DNA of 34,063 bases from a bacterium (GTDB lineage Bacteria > Hydrothermota > UBA3073 > JACQXS01), in the NCBI GenBank assembly GCA_030605695.1, contig JAUWHX010000074.1, positions 1 through 34,063 of the forward strand, in the 5' to 3' direction. Under the pieces are notes generated by a model. It searched no databases, was not told where the DNA came from, and saw only the letters and a list, made by a program, of their open reading frames with translations. The translations under genes and the position numbers were made by a program. Shown piece after piece: positions 23,992 through 31,310 of this stretch. How positions within the stretch are numbered: the stretch's first letter is position 1; each line of letters opens with the position of its first letter.

Positions 23992-25102
23992 CGCAAGAGG
24001 GATATATAAAGAGTTAGATGGAATTGGGAGATTTGGGATGAATCTTTTGAAAGAACTGGCAAGGATAGACGACTTTAATGAGTACATTATTTATAAAAAT
24101 TCATCCATAAATTCAATTGTTAATAAGAGTAACTTTACCGAAAAGATAATTAACATTCCGAGATTTACAATACGAGAACAAATCATAATGCCTGCAATAC
24201 TTAAAAGAGATAATTTAGATATTTTTCATTGTTTGCATAATGTTTTGTCGATTTTTTATCCGAAGAAATCTATAGTTACAATTCAGGACATTATGGTTAC
24301 GAGATTCCTATGGTTTTATGAAGCACTTCCCCGGATAAAGAAATATACAGGGCTTTTTTATTTTAAGCTATTTGTTAAATTAAGCGTAGAAAAGGCAGAC
24401 AAGGTAATAGTAACTTCAAAATTTACAAAAAAAGAAGTTATGCGACATTTAAATGTTAAAGATGAAAAGCTTAAGATTTGTGGAGCAGCAGTTGATAGTG
24501 CATTCAAACCTTTTAATGACGAAGCTCTTCTGAATGCTGTACTTGAAAAATATGGGATTTGTAATCCTTTTATTTTACATGTAAGTAATCTTAAACCTTA
24601 CAAAAATCTGAGGAATTTAATTTATGCCTATAAGCTACTTTCCCAGAAGAAAAGCAGATATCCTAAATTAGTTATTGCAGGACATCACAAGAAATATGGA
24701 ACCCAAATCAAAGAATTTACCGAGAAAGTTGGGCTTAAAGAGAAAATAAATTTTGTTGGGTATGTAGACAAAAATGATTTGCCTATATTAATGAGTAAGT
24801 CGCTTTGTTTCATTTTTCCATCTATATATGAGGGTTTTGGATTGCCTGTCTTAGAAGCAATGGCTTGTGGCACCCCGGTAATTACTTCAAATACTTCTTC
24901 ACTTCCAGAAATAGCAGGCGAAGCTGCTATTTTGGTTAATCCATACGATACAAAAGAAATTGCAGATGCAATTGAAAATCTGCTCTCCAATGAAAAACTT
25001 AGAAAGGAGTTAATTTCTAAAGGTCTTGAGCAAGTTAAACTCTTCTCCTGGGAAAAATGTGCAAAAGAGACATTGAAAGTATATCAAGAAGTGTATAATT
25101 AG
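23975..25102 (+). CDS. Glycosyltransferase family 4, second of a related pair
   Basis: The 375-residue GT4 protein has MRIGIDARGIYKELDGIGRF at the start, the HVSNLKPYKNLRNLI hinge region, and the E-x7-E motif in PSIYEGFGLPVLEAMACGTP. Its C-terminal third matches that of the GT4 at 21476 closely (LPEIAG, NEKLRKELISKG, FSWEKCAKETL). ATG at 23975 overlaps the GH99-like gene. Probably a mannosyl- or related transferase for the repeat unit; the donor is unknown. Confidence 0.88.
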   Translation: MRIGIDARGIYKELDGIGRFGMNLLKELARIDDFNEYIIYKNSSINSIVNKSNFTEKIINIPRFTIREQIIMPAILKRDNLDIFHCLHNVLSIFYPKKSIVTIQDIMVTRFLWFYEALPRIKKYTGLFYFKLFVKLSVEKADKVIVTSKFTKKEVMRHLNVKDEKLKICGAAVDSAFKPFNDEALLNAVLEKYGICNPFILHVSNLKPYKNLRNLIYAYKLLSQKKSRYPKLVIAGHHKKYGTQIKEFTEKVGLKEKINFVGYVDKNDLPILMSKSLCFIFPSIYEGFGLPVLEAMACGTPVITSNTSSLPEIAGEAAILVNPYDTKEIADAIENLLSNEKLRKELISKGLEQVKLFSWEKCAKETLKVYQEVYN

Positions 25103-25103
25103 A

Positions 25104-26579
25104 ATGAATATTTTAATGCTTAATCCCCCATTTAAAGGGAGGTTTTCAAGGGAACAACGTTCTCCTGCTATTACAAAGTCTGGAACTCTGTATTATCCTA
25201 TGTGGCTTGCTTACGCTACAGGTATGCTTGAACAAGAAAATTTCAATGTGAAGCTTATAGACGCACCTGCCTCCGGCATAAATGAACAAAAAGTTATTGA
25301 AATCGCAAGTGGATTTAATCCTTCTCTCATTGTGATTGATACCAGCACCCCAAGTATATATAACGATATAAGAATTGGAGAAACTCTCAAACAACTCTTA
25401 ACTCTTAACTCTCAACTCTCAACTCCCATAATTGTTTTGGTCGGACCGCATGTTTCTGCTACTCCTGATGAGACACTAAAATATAGTAATAATGTTGACA
25501 TTGTTTGTAGAGGCGAGTATGATTATACAATAAAAAATATTGCACGAAATATAGAACAAGGTGAGAGTTTTGATAAGATTAATGGAATAAGTTTTAGAAA
25601 AAATGGAGAGATTATACGCAATCCTCCTCAGGAATTTATTAAGGATTTAGATGCTCTGCCATTCGTATCCAAAATTTACAAATCTCATCTTGACCATACT
25701 CAGTATTTTTATGGCCACTCTCAGCATCCGATTGTGGCAATAATAGGTGGACGGGGTTGTCCTTATCAATGTATTTATTGCGTGTATCCTCAAACTTTTA
25801 GTGGTAGGTCTACTCGTTACAGGTCTATCAAAAATATCGTGGATGAACTTGAATTCATTACAAGCGAATTTAAGCCCTTGAGAGAAATAATGTTTGAAGA
25901 TGATACATTGACTTTAAACCGTTCACGGTGTAAGAAATTTTGCGAAGAAATCCTAAACCGTAATATCAGAATTAAGTGGTCTGCGAATTCAAGAGCAGAT
26001 GCAGATTTTGATACTCTCAAGCTTATGCATAAAGCAGGTTGCAGATTACTTTGTGTCGGTTTTGAGTCCGGAAACCAGAATATTCTTGATAGTATGCGCA
26101 AAGGAATCTCTCTTGAGAAAATGAAACAATTTGCTTCAGATGCTAAAAAAGCTGGTGTTCTCATTCATGGATGCTTTCTTGTAGGCAATCCAGGAGAAAC
26201 AAAAAATACTATGCTCAAAACTCTTGAATTTGCAAAAGAGTTAAACCCAGATACTGCACAATTTTTCCCTATTATGGTATATCCGGGAACTGAGGCTTAT
26301 AGATGGGCAAAAGAATCTGGACATCTCAGAACTACCAATTATAGTGATTGGCTCACGCTTGAGGGATTTCATAATTGTGTTGTAGATTACGAAAACCTGT
26401 CAAGTGAAGAGCTTGTGGAATTTTGTGATTATGCAAGGAGAGAGTTTTATCTTCGTCCTCGGTATCTTGTAAAAAAATCTATCCAAGTCATTAAAAATCC
26501 TCGTGAAGCCGGGAGAACTTTTAAATCATTGAAAACTTTTGCTAAACACCTTGTTAAAAATGCAAAATTTAGAGATTAA
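25104..26579 (+). CDS. B12-binding-type radical SAM protein
   Basis: The 491-residue protein has an N-terminal Rossmann-like cobalamin-binding domain (about 1-150: MNILMLNPPFKGRFSREQRS, then PIIVLVGPHVSATP). The radical SAM core follows, with the iron-sulfur motif C219-x3-C223-x2-C226 in GGRGCPYQCIYCVYP. MFEDDTLTLNR, LLCVGFESGNQNIL and GCFLVGNPGETKNTM are typical downstream blocks, as in HpnJ-like proteins. The canonical B12-lower-ligand His is not obvious. Such enzymes methylate or rearrange unactivated carbons; the substrate here is unknown, a glycan or lipid carrier being possible from context. A repeat array (25393-25427) inserts about 12 residues (97-108). Confidence 0.85.
   Translation: MNILMLNPPFKGRFSREQRSPAITKSGTLYYPMWLAYATGMLEQENFNVKLIDAPASGINEQKVIEIASGFNPSLIVIDTSTPSIYNDIRIGETLKQLLTLNSQLSTPIIVLVGPHVSATPDETLKYSNNVDIVCRGEYDYTIKNIARNIEQGESFDKINGISFRKNGEIIRNPPQEFIKDLDALPFVSKIYKSHLDHTQYFYGHSQHPIVAIIGGRGCPYQCIYCVYPQTFSGRSTRYRSIKNIVDELEFITSEFKPLREIMFEDDTLTLNRSRCKKFCEEILNRNIRIKWSANSRADADFDTLKLMHKAGCRLLCVGFESGNQNILDSMRKGISLEKMKQFASDAKKAGVLIHGCFLVGNPGETKNTMLKTLEFAKELNPDTAQFFPIMVYPGTEAYRWAKESGHLRTTNYSDWLTLEGFHNCVVDYENLSSEELVEFCDYARREFYLRPRYLVKKSIQVIKNPREAGRTFKSLKTFAKHLVKNAKFRD
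25393..25427. repeat. Heptanucleotide array (AACTCTC type) in the radical SAM gene
   Basis: AACTCTT, AACTCTT, AACTCTC, AACTCTC, AACTCCC: five units encoding L-T-L-N-S-Q-L-S-T, the same peptide as in the WecC/WbpA gene insertion. Confidence 0.9.
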
Positions 26580-26665
26580 TAGAAATTTGTGGAAACTAAT
26601 AGAAATTCATGAAAAAACAAATAATTTCTACTTGATTTTTACAAATCTCTATAAATTTCTGCTTA
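26578..26665. repeat. Imperfect repeat (TAGAAATTTGTGGAAA type) in the gap before the GT2 gene
   Basis: TAATAGAAATTTGTGGAAAC and CTAATAGAAATTCATG are direct copies. ACAAATCTCTATAAATTTCTG further on is complementary to the first, so the 97-bp gap can fold into a hairpin. No gene is present. Confidence 0.6.
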
Positions 26666-26676
26666 TTTGAGTTAAG

Positions 26677-27822
26677 ATGAAGTTTCTATTTTGGATATCT
26701 TTTGGAATTTTGATATATATATATATCGGATATCCGTTACTTTTGCTTATTCTTTCAAAGATAAAAATGAATCCGCATAAAATAGATAAAAGCTTTTTTC
26801 CTCCTATCTCATTTATTATTCCTGCTCATAATGAGGAAGAAGTGATAGAAGCCAAGCTCAAAAATAGTTTGGCAATTGATTATCCAAATGAAGTTGAAAT
26901 AATCCTTGCTTTAGATGGTTCAACAGACCGTACTCTTGAAATTGCATCACAATTTCCTCAGATAAATATAAAAAATTTTGAGTCCAGAGGTGGAAAAATG
27001 GCTGTATTGAACGAGGTAGTGCCTCAGACCAAGAATGAAATTATTGTTTTTACTGATGCGAATGCTTTATTCGCCCCTGATGTTTTCAAAAAACTCATTC
27101 CTCATCTTGCCAACTCTAATGTAGGATGTGTCGGAGGTGTAAAAAGTATAGTGGCTAATGGAAAAGTTGGAGAACATGAGGGTATTTACTGGAAATTTGA
27201 GAACTTCTTGAAGGAAAAGGAGAGTGCTATTGGCTCTTGCTTTGTAGATGGTGCAATATATGCTTTAAAAAAAGAGTTTTATCCGTTACCAAAAGATGAC
27301 TGTATTATTATGGATGACTTTGCCGTTTCCTTAGGAGTTATAAATATGAATCAGAGAGTTGTTTTTGAGCCTGAGGCAGTTGCGTATGAGGGTGCTTCCT
27401 TAAATTCATGGGGTGAGTTTAAGAGAAAAGTGCGCATCCTTCAGGGAGCAATTACATCAATCCGTACTTTCTCTATTAGACCTGTGTGGTTCCAGATTCT
27501 CTCACATAAAATAGCAAGGTGGTCAACCTTTATATTTATGATTACTCTACTTATTTCAAATTTATTTATAAAACATCCATTCTATCAAATTTTTCTATTT
27601 TTGCAGTTATTCTTTTATGGACTTGCGATACTTGGGCTGGTGTTTGAATCTTTTCCACAGGATTCTGTGAATAAACACAAACCATTCCACAGGATTCTGC
27701 GAACAAATATTATTTATTTTCCTTTTTATTTTTGCCTTACAAGTTTAGCTCAAATTATTGGATTTTTTAAATACATTGGTGGGAAGAAGCATCCTCCATT
27801 TTGGGAAAAAATAAAGAGATAA
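26677..27822 (+). CDS. Membrane glycosyltransferase family 2 (cellulose-synthase-like)
   Basis: The 381-residue processive-type GT2 has an N-terminal helix (about 4-25), a GT-A domain with FIIPAHNEEEVIEAKL, LALDGSTDRTLEIA, FTDANALF (DxD-like) and an acceptor-side Asp pair MDDFAVSLGVI. Three or four C-terminal transmembrane helices follow. Residues about 326-345, between the last helices, are encoded by two copies of the CCACAGGATTCTGYGAA repeat (27653-27705). It probably adds a sugar at the cytoplasmic membrane face. Confidence 0.85.
   Translation: MKFLFWISFGILIYIYIGYPLLLLILSKIKMNPHKIDKSFFPPISFIIPAHNEEEVIEAKLKNSLAIDYPNEVEIILALDGSTDRTLEIASQFPQINIKNFESRGGKMAVLNEVVPQTKNEIIVFTDANALFAPDVFKKLIPHLANSNVGCVGGVKSIVANGKVGEHEGIYWKFENFLKEKESAIGSCFVDGAIYALKKEFYPLPKDDCIIMDDFAVSLGVINMNQRVVFEPEAVAYEGASLNSWGEFKRKVRILQGAITSIRTFSIRPVWFQILSHKIARWSTFIFMITLLISNLFIKHPFYQIFLFLQLFFYGLAILGLVFESFPQDSVNKHKPFHRILRTNIIYFPFYFCLTSLAQIIGFFKYIGGKKHPPFWEKIKR
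27653..27705. repeat. Two tandem copies of the TTCCACAGGATTCTGTGAA repeat in the GT2 gene
   Basis: TTCCACAGGATTCTGTGAA (from 27655) and TTCCACAGGATTCTGCGAA (from 27687) are near-palindromic and in frame. Related copies: 4942-4958, 5019-5030 and 12279-12296. Confidence 0.75.
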
Positions 27823-27827
27823 TGAGT

Positions 27828-27910
27828 TAACCACAAAGACCCAAAGGCGCAAAGGACACAAAGCACTTTTCCTATTCTTTTTCTTTGTGTCTCTGTGACT
27901 CTGTGGTGAA
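27828..27910. repeat. Inverted repeat ACCACAAAGACNCAAAG type before the initiating transferase gene
   Basis: Left arm TTAACCACAAAGACCCAAAG, right arm CTTTGTGTCTCTGTGACTCTG then TGGTGAA, giving about 33-base imperfect arms in the 100-bp gap. This repeat style is different from the CACGAAA type but similarly placed. Confidence 0.75.
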
Positions 27911-27922
27911 TTTTCGTGTAAG

Positions 27923-29323
27923 ATGAGACGAAAAAGCGATATATTACTTTTTCTAATGCCGATTATTTGGGATGCAATTCTCATAGGTATCTCTTTTCTA
28001 TTTGCCTATTGGATAAGATTTTATTCAGAGCTAATCCCTTTGATAGAAGGCAGAGGTATTCCTCCGCTAAAGCCTTATTTGTTAATTTCAGGATTTGCAT
28101 TAATGGTGTGGCTCATTATATTCTATTTGTCCGGTTTTTATGATACTAAAAAAATCTACTCCCTACTTGATGAAACTTACGAAGTCTTGAAAGGGATAGT
28201 TGTAGGAACAATTATTGTTCTTGCTCCTATCTTTTTTTATAGGGCTTTCACTTTCTCAAGAATCGTTATGTTCCTATCTTGTATCCTGGCAGGCATATTA
28301 ATAATTATTGGGAAAATTATACTAAGAGCAATTAGATCTACTCTATATCATCGTGGAATAGGTGTTATGAACGCTTGTGTAATTGGAGGAGGAGAGAAAG
28401 CGAAGGAGGTAATTCGTAAATTCAAACAAACCCCAATGACAAGGTATAAACTCATAGGACAGATTATAGAAGAAGGAGAAAAAGGGGAAGAGAAACTCCC
28501 GATACTCGGTGATTTCTTTCAAATACGAGAAATAATAGAGAATTACAAAATAGGTATGCTTCTTATTACCTTTCCCCTTTCTCAGCACAAGAAAACCGCT
28601 AAAATACTACTTAGATGCAGTGGATTGCCAGTAGAGATTAGATTTGTTCCAGACCCCTATGAACTCCTTACTTCAAGAATCGGATACTATGAGCTTGATG
28701 GTTTCTCTTTACTTGGACTTAAAGAATTCCCTCTAACTTACTGGAATGCCTTATTAAAGAGAACTTTTGATATTCTTATCTCCGGCATTTTCATTATTCT
28801 TTCTACTCCAGTCATTCTTGTAATTTCATTCTTCGTGAAACTTAGTTCTCCAGGTCCTTTATTTTATCGTCAAAAAAGAGTTGGCAAAGATAGAAAGATA
28901 TTTAATATTATAAAATTCAGGTCAATGTTCATAAATGCTGAACAGTTTACAGGTCCAATTTTTGCGTCTATGGAAGACCCAAGAGTAACGAAGATCGGTA
29001 AAATCCTGAGAAAGTGGAGCTTTGATGAAATACCTCAACTTTTCAATGTCCTTATAGGAAACATGAGTCTTGTTGGCCCAAGACCTGAACGTCCGGAGTT
29101 TGTGGAAAAGTTCAGTGAAGAAATTATTAGATATTTTGAACGTCATCGTGTTCGTCCTGGCATTACTGGATGGGCTCAAGTAAATGGATTCAGAGGAGAC
29201 ACTTCTATTAAAGAAAGAGTGAAATACGACCTGTATTATATAGAAAATTGGTCTTTCAACTTTGATATTAAAATATTATTAAGGACTTTTGGCGCTACCA
29301 TTACCAAAAAGAACGCCTATTAA
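27923..29323 (+). CDS. Undecaprenyl-phosphate sugar phosphotransferase (WbaP/WcaJ type)
   Basis: The 466-residue polyisoprenyl-phosphate hexose-1-phosphate transferase has four N-terminal transmembrane helices, a Rossmann-like middle domain (NACVIGGGEKAKEVIRKF) and a fifth membrane segment (KRTFDILISGIFIILSTPVI). The catalytic domain has SPGPLFYRQKRVGKD, KFRSM, LRKWSFDEIPQLFNVL, LVGPRPERPEF and RPGITGWAQVNGFRGDT. It starts repeat-unit assembly by placing sugar-1-phosphate on the lipid carrier. The size is normal for the full-length class. Its position near the end of the operon, after most transferases, is unusual but not rare. Confidence 0.93.
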   Translation: MRRKSDILLFLMPIIWDAILIGISFLFAYWIRFYSELIPLIEGRGIPPLKPYLLISGFALMVWLIIFYLSGFYDTKKIYSLLDETYEVLKGIVVGTIIVLAPIFFYRAFTFSRIVMFLSCILAGILIIIGKIILRAIRSTLYHRGIGVMNACVIGGGEKAKEVIRKFKQTPMTRYKLIGQIIEEGEKGEEKLPILGDFFQIREIIENYKIGMLLITFPLSQHKKTAKILLRCSGLPVEIRFVPDPYELLTSRIGYYELDGFSLLGLKEFPLTYWNALLKRTFDILISGIFIILSTPVILVISFFVKLSSPGPLFYRQKRVGKDRKIFNIIKFRSMFINAEQFTGPIFASMEDPRVTKIGKILRKWSFDEIPQLFNVLIGNMSLVGPRPERPEFVEKFSEEIIRYFERHRVRPGITGWAQVNGFRGDTSIKERVKYDLYYIENWSFNFDIKILLRTFGATITKKNAY

Positions 29324-29325
29324 AA

Positions 29326-30246
29326 ATGAAAGTATTAGTTACTGGAGGTGCTGGATTTATTGGTTCACATTTGGTGGATAGACTTGTTAAAGAGGGACAT
29401 CTGGTCTCTGTAGTTGATGACCTTTCCACTGGAAAGCTTATAAATATATCACAAAAAGCCAATTTCTATAAGATTAAGATAGAAAGCCCTGCCATGAAAA
29501 AAATATATGAGGAAACACAACCAGAAATTATTTTTCACTTAGCCGCACAATCACAAGTCAAAAAGTCTGTTGATAACCCAATTCTTGATGTCCATACTAA
29601 TATTCTTGGGACTCTGAATTTAATATTGCTTTCTTTAAAACATAAAGTAAAAAAATTCATATTTTCCTCATCTGGTGGAGTGATGTATGGAGATACAGAA
29701 GAGAAAGCCAACGAAGATGTTCCACCAAATCCTCTTTCTCCGTATGGGTTCTCAAAACTTGCCGGTGAACAATATATAAAATTCTATTCACAACAGGGGC
29801 TTAAATACTCAATACTCAGATACTCAAATGTTTACGGTCCTCGTCAGGACCCAAATGGAGAAGCTGGAGTGGTTGCTATATTTGCTAAACGGATGCTAAA
29901 GCACAAACCTTGCATACTTTATGGATTCGGTAAACCTATAAGAGACTATGTTTATGTAGAAGATGTGGTGAGGGCGAATATTATGGCATCTCAAGGAGAA
30001 AAAAGCGAAATTATAAATATAGGAACAGGTATCCCTACTTCTGTGGAGAAGCTCTTTAATTTGATAAGTAAAATAACAGGGTATTCACTTGACCCCATAT
30101 ATAAACCGATAAGGGGAGGAGAGCTTAACAAGAATTTCTTAGATTGGAGTCGGGCTAAAAAGTTACTCGGCTGGGAGCCGAAAACAAGTTTGAAAAAGGG
30201 ATTTGAGCAAACCATAAACTGGTTTAAAAGAGATATAGAGGTTTGA
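29326..30246 (+). CDS. NAD-dependent epimerase/dehydratase (GalE-like extended SDR)
   Basis: The 306-residue SDR has TGGAGFIGSH (6-15), FHLAAQSQVKKSV, FSSSGGVMYG and the catalytic Y140-x3-K144 in SPYGFSKLAGE. Near the C-terminus are RDYVYVEDVVRAN and a typical LGWEPKTSLKKGFEQTINWF end. Closest in style to UDP-glucose/UDP-GlcNAc 4-epimerases; a decarboxylase or dehydratase role is less likely. It starts 2 bases after the initiating transferase stop and may supply its substrate. Confidence 0.87.
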   Translation: MKVLVTGGAGFIGSHLVDRLVKEGHLVSVVDDLSTGKLINISQKANFYKIKIESPAMKKIYEETQPEIIFHLAAQSQVKKSVDNPILDVHTNILGTLNLILLSLKHKVKKFIFSSSGGVMYGDTEEKANEDVPPNPLSPYGFSKLAGEQYIKFYSQQGLKYSILRYSNVYGPRQDPNGEAGVVAIFAKRMLKHKPCILYGFGKPIRDYVYVEDVVRANIMASQGEKSEIINIGTGIPTSVEKLFNLISKITGYSLDPIYKPIRGGELNKNFLDWSRAKKLLGWEPKTSLKKGFEQTINWFKRDIEV

Positions 30247-30295
30247 GATAAAGTTTTTTCTCTATCTCGGAACTCTATTCTTAAGAGGAGGGACT

Positions 30296-31291
30296 ATGAT
30301 TAAGGTATCAGTGATTGGGGCAGGTTACTGGGGTCCCAATCTTATCAGAAATTTTCATGAGCTTGGCGCACTTAATGTGATATGTGATAAGGATGAGGAG
30401 AAACTTGCTAAGATAAATGGAAAATACCCTGCAGTTTTTTCTACTACTGATGTAGATGATGCAATACAAAAATCAGATGCCGTGGTAATAGCTACCGGAG
30501 CAAGTTCTCATTATGAACTTGCAAAAAAGGCACTTCTTGCAGGAAAAAGTGTCTTTGTGGAAAAGCCACTTACATTACATACTCAAGAGGGAGAAGAGCT
30601 TCTTAACTTATCCAGAGAAAAGTCCCTTATTCTTATGGTAGGACATCTTCTCCTATATCACCCCGGGTTGAACAAAATAAGAAATTATGTGATGAAGGGA
30701 ACTCTTGGAGAAATATATTACATCTACTCTCAGCGACTAAATCTTGGAAAAATAAAGCGTGATGAGAATGCACTTTGGAGTTTTGGTCCACATGATATCT
30801 CAGTAGTATTATATTTGCTTAATAAAATACCTACTAAAGTTACTGCAACTGCGTCTTCGTATTTGCAGGAGGGAGTGCCAGATGTAGTTTTCCTCACACT
30901 TCACTTTCCTGACAAGGTTCTTGCAAACATTCATTTATCTTGGCTTGACCCTCATAAAATAAGAAAAATCACAATAGTCGGGGATAAAAAAATGGTTGTA
31001 TTTGACGATATGCAACCAACAGAAAAAATCCGACTATATGATAAAGGAGTAGATTATAAGCCTTCTTTTAAAGCTTATGGTGAAGATTTAGTTATTAGAA
31101 TTGGGGATATTATTATTCCCGATATTAGCTCAAAAGAGCCATTGAAGTTAGAATGCCAGCATTTCTTAGAGTGTGTTGAGAAGCATATAACTCCTTTGTC
31201 TGATGGAGTTAATGGGGTGCAAGTTGTGCGAGTCCTTGAATCTGCCCAAAAGTCATTGGAACAAGGCGGAATTCCTGTCCAAATTAAGTAA
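30296..31291 (+). CDS. Gfo/Idh/MocA family oxidoreductase (WbpB/WlbA-like)
   Basis: The 331-residue NAD(P)-dependent oxidoreductase has a Rossmann start SVIGAGYWGPNLIRNF, VVIATGASSHYELAKKAL, the catalytic-lysine motif VEKPLTL, GHLLLYHPG and LWSFGPHDISVVLYLL. The end ECQHFLECVEKHITPLSDG is typical of a subgroup found in glycan loci, including UDP-GlcNAcA 3-dehydrogenases. A strong ribosome binding site (GAGGAGGG) precedes the ATG. Together with a WbpA-type dehydrogenase and WbpI-type epimerase it suggests a 3-amino-uronic acid route, but the aminotransferase and acetyltransferase are not in the window. Confidence 0.85.
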   Translation: MIKVSVIGAGYWGPNLIRNFHELGALNVICDKDEEKLAKINGKYPAVFSTTDVDDAIQKSDAVVIATGASSHYELAKKALLAGKSVFVEKPLTLHTQEGEELLNLSREKSLILMVGHLLLYHPGLNKIRNYVMKGTLGEIYYIYSQRLNLGKIKRDENALWSFGPHDISVVLYLLNKIPTKVTATASSYLQEGVPDVVFLTLHFPDKVLANIHLSWLDPHKIRKITIVGDKKMVVFDDMQPTEKIRLYDKGVDYKPSFKAYGEDLVIRIGDIIIPDISSKEPLKLECQHFLECVEKHITPLSDGVNGVQVVRVLESAQKSLEQGGIPVQIK

Positions 31292-31292
31292 G

Positions 31293-31308
31293 TCTGTCAG
31301 TTGACGGA
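31293..31308. repeat. Degenerate copy of the TCCGTTAGCTAACGGA palindrome upstream of the CCA gene
   Basis: TCTGTCAGTTGACGGA keeps the right half and dyad of the palindromes at 6380 and 7493. It lies 3 bases before the earliest start codon of the CCA-enzyme-like gene. Confidence 0.5.
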
Positions 31309-31310
31309 TT

